The translations under genes were made by a program, and so were the position numbers. A DNA stretch of 64,000 nt from Marinomonas ostreistagni (lineage in GTDB: Bacteria; Pseudomonadota; Gammaproteobacteria; Pseudomonadales; Marinomonadaceae), in NCBI RefSeq assembly GCF_016888445.1, contig NZ_JAFEKF010000001.1, forward strand, positions 992,001 through 1,056,000, read 5' to 3'. Below the pieces are notes generated by a model that was given only the letters and a program-made list of their open reading frames with translations, ran no database searches and was not told the origin of the DNA. Below, piece after piece: positions 56,838 through 64,000 of this stretch; within the stretch, counting starts at the first letter, position 1; each line of letters begins with the position of its first letter.

Positions 56838-57038
56838 CTAAAATAACTCATTTTCACTGCGCACTGAGAGGGTTGGCTCGCCACTCCAGCTAATCTCTAC
56901 GTGAAACACGATTGGCCGACAGCACACTTGGCAATCTTCGATGTATTCGTAGCTTTCATCAAGCACTTCGATGACCACCTCAATACTTTCGCCGCAATAA
57001 GGACAGCCTACGTAGGTGCTTTGTAATGCCTCGTTCAT
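56838..57038 (-). CDS. CPXCG-motif small cysteine-rich protein
   Basis: This 66-residue protein has a zinc-binding pattern: CPYCG at 12-16 and CQVCC at 36-40. The pattern is typical of the CPXCG family, which is probably a zinc ribbon with unknown role. It starts 3 bases after the VOC gene stop on the same strand, so the two are likely co-transcribed. Confidence 0.9.
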   Translation of the reverse strand: MNEALQSTYVGCPYCGESIEVVIEVLDESYEYIEDCQVCCRPIVFHVEISWSGEPTLSVRSENELF

Positions 57039-57041
57039 TTA

Positions 57042-57401
57042 CTACTCCTTAACTTTGGGCTCAGACCACACTGCCCATTCATTGCCGCATGGATCGAGAA
57101 AATGGAAGCGTCGGCCACCTGGAAACTCAAAGATGGGTTGCTCAATAGTCCCACCCGCTTGCTCAACATCAGCCAGCGTCTGCTCCAGCTCGTTTGCATA
57201 GAGCACAATCAGTGCGGCGCCTGTTTGCGGTCTTGAGGTAAAGTCAGCTCGAAAGAAGCCGCCCTTTACGCCCGCGTTGGAAAACGCTGTGTATTCTTGA
57301 CCGAAGTCTTCAAACTGCCAACCAAACACCTGAGCAAAAAAACGCTTATTAAGAGCAAGATCTCGTGCTGGTAACTCAACATAATTAATCTGCTTATCCA
57401 T
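57042..57401 (-). CDS. VOC (glyoxalase/bleomycin-resistance-fold) protein
   Basis: This 119-residue single VOC module contains VELPARDLALNKRFFAQVFG and WQFEDFG at the start and GGRRFHFLDPCGNEWAVWSE at the end. The metal-ligand Glu is in NEWAVWSE. VOC proteins may be lyases, dioxygenases or binding proteins; the function here is not known. It lies 12 bases downstream of the EamA transporter gene. Confidence 0.9.
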   Translation of the reverse strand: MDKQINYVELPARDLALNKRFFAQVFGWQFEDFGQEYTAFSNAGVKGGFFRADFTSRPQTGAALIVLYANELEQTLADVEQAGGTIEQPIFEFPGGRRFHFLDPCGNEWAVWSEPKVKE

Positions 57402-57413
57402 GGTGATCCTCGG

Positions 57414-58298
57414 TTAAATCGTGGCGATGGTGACCAGAATAACACTGCCCAGTATCATACCACCACCAAACCATTGCTGGGGCGTGACACGCTCATTGAA
57501 GCGACGCTTTGAAAAGTACAAGGTACCTAAGATCTCAGCTTGCCCTAATGTCTTTACGAGCGCAGGATTGACCAATGCAAAGCCTGTAAACCAGCCGATC
57601 GAGCCTAAGGAACTTAATATGCCGACCTTCCAGCTTAGCGCTACCGAGCGATTGATCGGCGCTTTCAAATCCTTACTCATAATGATTTGTATGGCGCATA
57701 AAATCAGCGACTGAAGCGCCAGTACATACCAAAGCGTCACCCCTGCACTGGTAATAATCGACCCCGTCAATGAATGACTTGCCAGTGCCGCCGTCACAGA
57801 TGTGACCGCAAAACACAAACCACTACCGAGCCCTGCAATCAACGAAATGTCTTTATGGGCGCGGCGTAAATTTTCTAAGCGCAGACTCATCACTAGAGCG
57901 CCCGCAACGCCCAGAATGATACCTAACCAAGCCGTTCCATTAAGAGCGTGGTGCAATAAGGGAATACCAATCAAAGCCGCTAAGACTGCTTCCGTTTTGG
58001 CAAGTAAGGTGCCTAAGGCGAAGCTACCTGATTGAAACACGCGCAACATTAAATAAGTAGCTAGCACTTGGGCAATCGCACAGACACTGGCGTAAACAAA
58101 AAACAAGCCGTTGTCGCCTAGGCGAACACCACCCAATAACAGCCAACACACCAGCAAATATAAGCTCACCAACGGCAAACCGTATAAAGAGCGTGCCATG
58201 GTGGCATGCAAAAAGCCTTGTTCTTGAGAAAGTGTTTTTTGGTAAGCGGTACGCAAGGATTGGCAAGCCGCGGCAAATAAGGTGACAAAGATCCACAT
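57414..58298 (-). CDS. EamA/DMT-family membrane transporter
   Basis: This 294-residue protein has ten predicted helices in two EamA repeats (LLVCWLLLGGVRLG... and LLGSIGWFTGFALVNPAL-like region). C-terminal QWFGGGMILGSVILVTIATI is typical of DMT exporters. Substrate unknown. It probably heads a three-gene minus-strand transcript with the VOC and CPXCG genes. Confidence 0.87.
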   Translation of the reverse strand: MWIFVTLFAAACQSLRTAYQKTLSQEQGFLHATMARSLYGLPLVSLYLLVCWLLLGGVRLGDNGLFFVYASVCAIAQVLATYLMLRVFQSGSFALGTLLAKTEAVLAALIGIPLLHHALNGTAWLGIILGVAGALVMSLRLENLRRAHKDISLIAGLGSGLCFAVTSVTAALASHSLTGSIITSAGVTLWYVLALQSLILCAIQIIMSKDLKAPINRSVALSWKVGILSSLGSIGWFTGFALVNPALVKTLGQAEILGTLYFSKRRFNERVTPQQWFGGGMILGSVILVTIATI

Positions 58299-58477
58299 GT
58301 CTTGAAGGTTCCAAAGGTAAGAAAGCGATGGCGCAGAGCATGCGCTCTCAATATGGATTTGTAAAAAGAATAATTAGAATTTTTAAGATTCCCTTAAGGA
58401 ATACCTGCTAGTGTAGTATTTGCATCTTCAAATAATTTTATTCACTATCACGTCATCTCAATAATCGAACAACTTCC

Positions 58478-58876
58478 ATGACTAAGCAGTTTGTACATTT
58501 CGGCCTCGTCGGCTTTTTTGGTTTTTTAATCGATGCTGCTGTCTTGTGGCTAGCCTCTCATTGGCTTTCCTATCCGAGCGCGAGGGCTCTGTCCTTCTGG
58601 GCTGCAGTGACGTCTAATTGGTGGCTGAACCGGCTGTTTACATTTAAGACGGCGCCACATCAAGAACGCAAACATCATCAATGGGGTAAGTTTTTATTCG
58701 CTTCTATGATTGGGTTTGTTCCCAATTGGGGGGTCTTTACAAGCTTGATGTGGCTTGCCCAGCCAAGTGGTCTTGCTGAGCAAGCTTGGTACCCTTACTT
58801 AGCGATGATGCCTGGCGTCCTTGCTGGCATGCTCATTAATTTTGCTCTGGCGAAATGGTGGGTATTTAAGGCTTAG
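58478..58876 (+). CDS. GtrA-family membrane protein
   Basis: This 132-residue, four-helix protein has the GtrA-type start FVHFGLVGFFGFLIDAAVLW and the motif VTSNWWLNRLFTFKT. GtrA proteins help move undecaprenyl-linked sugars or act in surface glycosylation. No glycosyltransferase gene is next to it. Its stop overlaps the convergent pirin gene by 11 bases. Confidence 0.88.
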   Translation: MTKQFVHFGLVGFFGFLIDAAVLWLASHWLSYPSARALSFWAAVTSNWWLNRLFTFKTAPHQERKHHQWGKFLFASMIGFVPNWGVFTSLMWLAQPSGLAEQAWYPYLAMMPGVLAGMLINFALAKWWVFKA

Positions 58877-59900
58877 GCTGCTCAAGTGTGCCATCAGCAT
58901 GCTTGGCAAAACGTTTTTTCTCTAGCCCATGAGTTTGGTCATTGTCAGACCATGGCCAACCACCGAACTGTGTACGCTGAAAATCAGCAAACGCTTGCTG
59001 CAGCTCTTGTCTTGTATTCATAACAAAAGGCCCATGCTGCTGAACTGGCTCATCGATTGGCTTACCTTGCAGTAATAAGAAACGTGACTTCTGTTCGCCG
59101 TTAACAAATGCCACCTCACGATCACTGGCCAGTACTAGAGCTTCTTTGGGCTGAACCGTCTCACCCTCTAAGGCTGCGCTATCACCTTCGAAAAAATACA
59201 CCGTACGATTAAGACCTGCTGATGCCGCTGGCATGGTCCATTGTGCATTAGGCTCCAGATCAATAATCCATATCGCTACTTCATTACGCGCATCAGCGGC
59301 CCAAGAATTAGGCGGTGGCGCGACAGGCGTAATATGCTCTTGATTAGGCGTCGTGTATTCCCCTGCGACCACTTTGATTTGCGTCGTACGGCCTTGCGCA
59401 TCAGCGACTTTCGCAATCGGCGTATCATCGTTCCATAGCATGGCAAAGTGTGGTTCGACCATTTTGTCTTTGGCAGGTAAGTTTAACCAAATCTGAAACA
59501 GTTCTAACGGATTGTCTTGGTCGTCGTAGACGAGCGGGAACATTTCCGAATGCTGCACACCTTTACCCGCCGTCATCCACTGAGTATCCCCTTCGCCATA
59601 GCGCCCTGCTGCGCCCATAGAATCGGCATGATCGACAAAGCCTTCATTGACGATGGTGACCGTTTCAAAACCTCGGTGTGGGTGGGCCGGAAAACCAGGT
59701 ATTTTACTGCCATGATACATACGCCAATTATTAATGCCGGCGAAGTCTTGGCCAATGTTGCGCCCTGCCAATGAGGCGTCAGGGCCAAGCTGACCATTGC
59801 CTTTAGGAAAGCGGTCATCATGGAAGGCGCAAAATAAGAAAGGATCAAATGTCGGCCAAAACATTTCGAGTTTCAGGCGTTGCATAATAGGACTGGACAT
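58866..59900 (-). CDS. Pirin-family protein
   Basis: This 344-residue bicupin has an N-terminal pirin domain with FPAHPHRGFETVTIVNEGFV and GKGVQHSEMFP, giving the metal ligands His-His-His-Glu. A pirin-C cupin follows (FFEGDSAALEGETVQPKEAL). Bacterial pirins include quercetin dioxygenase-like enzymes and redox regulators; the role here is not known. GGAGACC precedes the ATG. Confidence 0.93.
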   Translation of the reverse strand: MSSPIMQRLKLEMFWPTFDPFLFCAFHDDRFPKGNGQLGPDASLAGRNIGQDFAGINNWRMYHGSKIPGFPAHPHRGFETVTIVNEGFVDHADSMGAAGRYGEGDTQWMTAGKGVQHSEMFPLVYDDQDNPLELFQIWLNLPAKDKMVEPHFAMLWNDDTPIAKVADAQGRTTQIKVVAGEYTTPNQEHITPVAPPPNSWAADARNEVAIWIIDLEPNAQWTMPAASAGLNRTVYFFEGDSAALEGETVQPKEALVLASDREVAFVNGEQKSRFLLLQGKPIDEPVQQHGPFVMNTRQELQQAFADFQRTQFGGWPWSDNDQTHGLEKKRFAKHADGTLEQPKP

Positions 59901-60130
59901 ACAGGTCTCCTTATTAGACTTTATGCATAAAGATTACCTTAACCCTGCTCGAGTTTCGATCTAAGCAGCCACAGTTCCACACTCTGTACTGCATCTAATA
60001 CGCCCTTGGACACTGCACCTTAGTTAAGACGGAGACTAAGACTTTCGTCTGATTGGTTCAGGTATTAGTTGACCCCCTCTGCGCAAATATAAAAACTGTC
60101 AGAAAATAATAAATCAATGGAGAGTACCTA

Positions 60131-61687
60131 ATGGTGCGTACATGGATCGCTACTTCACTGATGCTGGCTGCATCTTTTTTGGCTGTATGGCTCACCTCAG
60201 TGCCTTTGTGGTTTGCCCTGCTAGCAAGTGCGATATGCGCGCTAAACGGTGTCATTGCGATAGTCAGTCATCAGCAACACTTCTCAAAGCTTAAAGACAA
60301 CACCACCGCAGCCCCTACCAGCACCAGTAAAATTGCTGAACAGGTTACGGCTACAACTTCAAAAATGGCCATTGGCGCTGCTGAAGTCTCGTTTGCGGTA
60401 GATAGCTTAACAGGCAATATCAAACACGTTGAAGACAATAGCCAACAGATTAGCCTGGCAACGACGGAGTTGTCTGAGACTAGCCAACAACTGTCCAGCA
60501 GCATTAACGCGGTTAATCAAGCGATGGAGCAGACTGCTTCAGCCGCGACTCACTCAGAGCAACAACTACGCCATGGTGCTAATCAAGTGGTTGCTTTGTC
60601 TCAATCAGTCGATCAAGCCGGCCAACAGCTAGCCCGTTTAAAGCAAAGTGCAGACGACATAGAAACGATCACTGATGTCATCAAAGGCGTGTCTGAACAA
60701 ACCAATTTGCTGGCATTAAATGCAGCCATCGAGGCAGCGCGTGCCGGTGAACAAGGGCGTGGGTTTGCTGTCGTCGCTGATGAGGTGCGAGCACTAGCAG
60801 GTAAGAGTGCCGATGCCTCACAGCAGATCGCGGATATGCTTAATGAAGTACGTGACAACACCCTGAAAACACGAGCAGATATGGATAAAGTAACCGCTCA
60901 AAGCAGTGACTTAAAAAATGAGCTGATGGCTATTACTGATTCCTTTACTCACATATCCCATCAAGTCCAAACAGTGTCACAGTCTGTATTAGAGTTGCGG
61001 CATTCTAGCCATCATTTACAAGCAACGAGTGTACAGATCAACGACGCCATTGATGATATCAGTGCCAGCTTAAGTTCACTGTCGAATCGAAGTGTTACCC
61101 TATCTCAGCAAGCCAGCACCTTAAGCAGCGGCAGTGAGGCGATCTTCTTATCACTCAATGGTATTGAACATACTAATTTTTTCAGTAATACGCTCAAAGT
61201 GGGACGTCATGCGGCAAAACAAATCGGTAACTTATTTGAATCCTTAATCGCGCAAGGCAACATCAGCGAAGCGGATTTGTTTGCGCAACAGTACATACCG
61301 ATTGCAAAGACCGACCCAACAAAGTATCACACGGCTTATGACCAGCTTACTGACCAATTTTTACCTGACATTCAAGAGCCCCTGCTGGAGCAGAACAAGG
61401 ACATTCTGTACGCCGGTGCGGTAGACACTAAGGGCTACTTCCCCACTCACAATCGCTGTTATAGCCAGCCTCTCACAGGAGATTATCAGACAGACCTGAT
61501 GCAAAACCGTACTAAACGGATTTTTGATGATGCAACGGGGCGCCGTTGCGGGGCGCACACTGATGACTTTCTACTGCAAACCTACAAACGTGACACAGGG
61601 GATATTTTGCACGACCTCTCCATTCCTATTTTTGTAAATGGCAAACACTGGGGGGGATTTAGAATCGGTTTTAAAGCTCAGTATTAA
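60131..61687 (+). CDS. Methyl-accepting chemotaxis protein with C-terminal sensory module
   Basis: This 518-residue receptor has two N-terminal membrane helices (about 5-45) with almost no periplasmic loop and an MCP signalling domain with [22 protein letters not shown]-terminal ~170-residue cytoplasmic extension ends [20 protein letters not shown]...HWGGFRIGF. That ending recurs in a subset of MCPs and looks like a PAS/Cache-like sensory module. Sensing therefore probably occurs inside the cell. ATG 60131 follows GGAGAG. It stands upstream of a carboxylate transporter gene; a linked ligand is speculative. Confidence 0.9.
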   Translation: MVRTWIATSLMLAASFLAVWLTSVPLWFALLASAICALNGVIAIVSHQQHFSKLKDNTTAAPTSTSKIAEQVTATTSKMAIGAAEVSFAVDSLTGNIKHVEDNSQQISLATTELSETSQQLSSSINAVNQAMEQTASAATHSEQQLRHGANQVVALSQSVDQAGQQLARLKQSADDIETITDVIKGVSEQTNLLALNAAIEAARAGEQGRGFAVVADEVRALAGKSADASQQIADMLNEVRDNTLKTRADMDKVTAQSSDLKNELMAITDSFTHISHQVQTVSQSVLELRHSSHHLQATSVQINDAIDDISASLSSLSNRSVTLSQQASTLSSGSEAIFLSLNGIEHTNFFSNTLKVGRHAAKQIGNLFESLIAQGNISEADLFAQQYIPIAKTDPTKYHTAYDQLTDQFLPDIQEPLLEQNKDILYAGAVDTKGYFPTHNRCYSQPLTGDYQTDLMQNRTKRIFDDATGRRCGAHTDDFLLQTYKRDTGDILHDLSIPIFVNGKHWGGFRIGFKAQY

Positions 61688-61693
61688 AACTAA

Positions 61694-61723
61694 AATGCGC
61701 AAATAGCATTGATTTTGTGCGTT
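61694..61723 (+). terminator. Terminator of the chemoreceptor gene
   Basis: ATGCGCAAA and TTTGTGCGT pair as 9 bp with two G-U pairs around a 10-base loop, followed by TTATT. Confidence 0.45.
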
Positions 61724-61868
61724 TATTGACTAAATAACCGCCAAATAATGCATTACATAAGTTACAAAAGGATCGTTTACTTTCTTAAGTGATATGCAGT
61801 CTTCTGTCTCTGCCAGAGATTGGTAGACTGCCCAGCTTATAATAATCACAAACTAGAGAGTATCCTCC

Positions 61869-63155
61869 ATGATTAATAACGAAGCATTACCTTCGAACGA
61901 CCAGCGTGAGGTCAAAATTGTCCTATTGATCGCTGCTTTCGTTATCCTGTTGGCAACATTCTTTAACCAGCTTCCTGGTGGAATGATCGGTGCCCTAGGC
62001 GCCATGGTCATTGTTGGCTTTATCCTGAACTACCTAGGTGACCGAACACCTATCATTAACCAATTTTTTGGTGGCGGCGCTATCGTCGTTATCTTTGGTT
62101 CTTCTTACTTATTCCATAGTGGCTTCCTAGCCGGCGAAATCGAACAGCAAATTACCACGTTTACTAAGAGCGGTGGCTTCTTGTCTTTCTATGTTGCCAG
62201 CCTAGTGACCGGCTCTATTTTAGGCATGAGTACAGAAACGCTGAAAAAAGCCGCGCTGAAGTACATTCCTGTTATTTTAGGCGCTGTAGCGGTTTCATTC
62301 CTGTTTGCTGGTGTGATTGGTCTATTCTTTGGTAAGAACCTATTTGAATCCTTGATGTTGATCGCTTTGCCTATCATGGGCGGCGGCATGGGTGCAGGTG
62401 CGGTACCTCTAGTTGAAATTATGTCTGGCCGCACGGGGCTTGATGCAGCGTCGCTGATGTCACAAATGGTGCCAGCGTTAGCGATTGGTAATGCTGTGGC
62501 GATCGTGATTGCAGGTCTTTTAAACAAAGTCGGTCAAATGAAACCAAGCTGGACTGGCAACGGTGAACTGATCCGCGGCGATGCACCAGACATTACCGAT
62601 TCGTCTAAACCAGGCGAAGCGCTGGATGTGAAGAAACTTGGCATGGGTGCTCTGATTGCCATCAGCATGTTCTTCCTAGGCACACTATTGTCTTCTGTGA
62701 TTGCTATGCACACGTATGCTCTGATGATCTTATCGATTGCTATCATCAAGGTGACTGGTCTCATGCCTGAGCGTTTAGAAAAAGCGGCGCATGCTTGGTA
62801 CACCTTCGTTGTGGGCAACTTAACACCAGCGCTATTGGTGGGGATCGGTGTGGCGTACACAGACCTTAACCAGATCATTGATGCACTAACACCTATGTAC
62901 TTTGTGATGGTCTTTGCAACGGTGTTGGGCGCAGCCGTCGGTGCCGGTTTGATCGGTCGCGTTATGGGCTTCTACCCGATCGAATCCGCTATCACTGGCG
63001 GCCTATGTATGGCCAATATGGGCGGTACGGGTGATGTGGCCGTGCTGGCAGCCAGCAAGCGCATGCAGCTGATGCCTTTTGCACAGATCTCATCACGTAT
63101 TGGCGGAGCCTTTATGTTGATTTTGGCAACCTTTGCCATTCAACTCTTAGCCTAA
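61869..63155 (+). CDS. 2-hydroxycarboxylate transporter (2HCT, CitS/MaeN-like)
   Basis: This 428-residue transporter has about 11 helices and the two re-entrant-loop motifs of the family: GGGMGAGAVPL and GGTGDVAVLAA. It imports citrate, malate or a similar carboxylate with Na+ or H+. A TATAAT (61839-61844) lacks a good -35, so activation by a regulator is likely. A strong terminator follows, then a CitA/DcuS-like sensor kinase gene, consistent with two-component induction by the substrate. Confidence 0.93.
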   Translation: MINNEALPSNDQREVKIVLLIAAFVILLATFFNQLPGGMIGALGAMVIVGFILNYLGDRTPIINQFFGGGAIVVIFGSSYLFHSGFLAGEIEQQITTFTKSGGFLSFYVASLVTGSILGMSTETLKKAALKYIPVILGAVAVSFLFAGVIGLFFGKNLFESLMLIALPIMGGGMGAGAVPLVEIMSGRTGLDAASLMSQMVPALAIGNAVAIVIAGLLNKVGQMKPSWTGNGELIRGDAPDITDSSKPGEALDVKKLGMGALIAISMFFLGTLLSSVIAMHTYALMILSIAIIKVTGLMPERLEKAAHAWYTFVVGNLTPALLVGIGVAYTDLNQIIDALTPMYFVMVFATVLGAAVGAGLIGRVMGFYPIESAITGGLCMANMGGTGDVAVLAASKRMQLMPFAQISSRIGGAFMLILATFAIQLLA

Positions 63156-63170
63156 TCCATCCACGGATTT

Positions 63171-63196
63171 AGAAGAGCCCCTATCGGGGCTCTTCT
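63171..63196 (+). terminator. Terminator of the 2HCT gene
   Basis: AGAAGAGCCCC and GGGGCTCTTCT form an 11-bp stem with loop TATC; a weak T-rich end follows. Confidence 0.8.
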
Positions 63197-63225
63197 TGCT
63201 TCCTTATAATGCTAGGTATTCGCAT

Positions 63226-64000
63226 ATGATCGCTAATACCATGACTCTAAAATCCTATCTTAAAGCCATCGTTCTCATCACCATTACTCTGATAATGGCG
63301 ATATCGGGCGTGCTATTGGTCGTTGTCACCCAACAAACCTACATCGATGGTGTTAGCCAACGCGGTATTGAGTTAGCCAAAGTCATTGCTAGCGATGAAG
63401 AGATCATCACTGCAGTTAAGCGCTCCAATCAGGGGCAGCTTGTCAGCCTACAAGCAACCATCGAGCCGTTACGCTCCAAAACCGATGCGTCCTATATTGT
63501 CATTACCGATGCCAATGGCGTCAGACTAAGCCATCCACTAGCAGAACGTATTGGACGCCCTTTTAGTGGTGCAGATATTTGGCCAACACTGGAAACCGGC
63601 GTAGCTCGAACCACATTCGCCACCGGCACCCTCGGGCCAGCCATCCGCAACTTCGTGCCCATCAAAGACCAAGGTCAAGTGATCGGCGCCATTAGTATTG
63701 GCTATCTAGAGCAATCCGTCGCGGATTTACTGTTTACATATTATATCGAAGCTATCATTTGGCTCGGTGTGATTTATGTATTGGCTATTGCATTAACCCT
63801 TTCTCTGCTCAGCAAGCTAAAGCGTACCTTTTTGGAGTACGAGCCTGAAGAAATCGTACAGCGCTTTAAACAGCACAGCGTGCTGCTAAATGGCATTCGT
63901 GAAGGCATTATAGCGATTGATAAAGAGCATAAAATTACAGCTATCAACCCTACCGCCAGCACTTGGTTAAACCCAGAGCTGGGCCAAAAAGAATTTATTG
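63226..64000 (+). CDS. CitA/DcuS-family sensor histidine kinase, N-terminal part
   Basis: 258 codons are visible; the kinase core lies beyond the window. TM1 is at about 10-31 (SYLKAIVLITITLIMAISGV). A periplasmic PAS-like sensor at about 35-165 has SYIVITDANGVRLSHPLAER and NFVPIKDQGQVIGAISIGYL, the pattern of citrate/C4-dicarboxylate sensors. TM2 is near 180-200, then a cytoplasmic PAS (GIREGIIAIDKEHKITAINP). ATG 63226 is used. It lies downstream of the 2HCT transporter and is expected to act with a CitB/DcuR-like regulator further right. Confidence 0.88.
   Translation, partial: MIANTMTLKSYLKAIVLITITLIMAISGVLLVVVTQQTYIDGVSQRGIELAKVIASDEEIITAVKRSNQGQLVSLQATIEPLRSKTDASYIVITDANGVRLSHPLAERIGRPFSGADIWPTLETGVARTTFATGTLGPAIRNFVPIKDQGQVIGAISIGYLEQSVADLLFTYYIEAIIWLGVIYVLAIALTLSLLSKLKRTFLEYEPEEIVQRFKQHSVLLNGIREGIIAIDKEHKITAINPTASTWLNPELGQKEFI

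Overview
The window is a chromosomal segment, about half G+C, from a Gammaproteobacterium that is probably marine or halophilic and possibly Oceanospirillales-like (inference). The clues are gamma-type LexA boxes, a Fur-type box, a SoxR box of the Pseudomonas/enteric type, three chemoreceptors, two EAL proteins, a GtrA protein and a citrate/malate-type (2HCT) transporter. No rRNA, tRNA, insertion sequence or CRISPR array was seen.

Region 1 (1-11,980, all minus strand) is a defence island. It holds a complete EcoKI-like type I restriction-modification system, hsdR - hsdM - hsdS, followed by a very large DUF4011-type superfamily I helicase that runs off the left edge. Wedged between hsdR and hsdM are a short promoter-hairpin-terminator unit, probably a ~55-nt RNA, and a 75-codon gene that looks like an Abi_2 (AbiD/AbiF, HEPN) gene with its middle deleted in frame. 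This resembles the known layout of an abiF RNA next to an Abi_2 gene, here nested in an RM operon and miniaturised. The hsdR leader can form a pseudoknot, and a microORF with an excellent ribosome site precedes the helicase.

Region 2 (12.0-19.2 kb) holds a BaiN/YhiN-type flavoprotein, an exported protein of unknown function under two overlapping LexA boxes, and a Fur-box-headed iron cluster: imelysin lipoprotein, di-haem DUF1111 protein, second imelysin and DUF1513 protein. A terminator after the first gene probably sets the expression ratio.

Region 3 (19.2-32.3 kb) holds a membrane EAL protein with a dead GGDEF, a BdlA-like PAS-PAS chemoreceptor, katG, a membrane-anchored metallo-beta-lactamase-fold hydrolase, and soxR divergent from an RND efflux pump. 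The soxR/pump promoter carries a perfect SoxR box with a 19-bp spacer, and a 42-codon ORF is coupled to the pump adaptor.

Region 4 (32.4-43.7 kb) is metabolic: an exported cupin and an exported double carboxymuconolactone-decarboxylase protein, an alpha/beta hydrolase with a divergent AraC regulator, a NepI-like exporter, a GH3 beta-glucosidase with an SDR dehydrogenase, and an MFS / cyclophilin-like / LysR group.

Region 5 (43.7-64 kb) contains a chemoreceptor with a tandemly duplicated sensor domain, MscS, and a PAS-GAF-GGDEF-EAL protein. An amidase and its XRE regulator lie opposite an amino-acid symporter - aspartase - asparaginase series. After that come small housekeeping genes (DUF2721, CPXCG, VOC, EamA, GtrA, pirin), a chemoreceptor with a C-terminal sensory module, and a 2HCT carboxylate transporter followed by a CitA/DcuS-like sensor kinase cut by the right edge.
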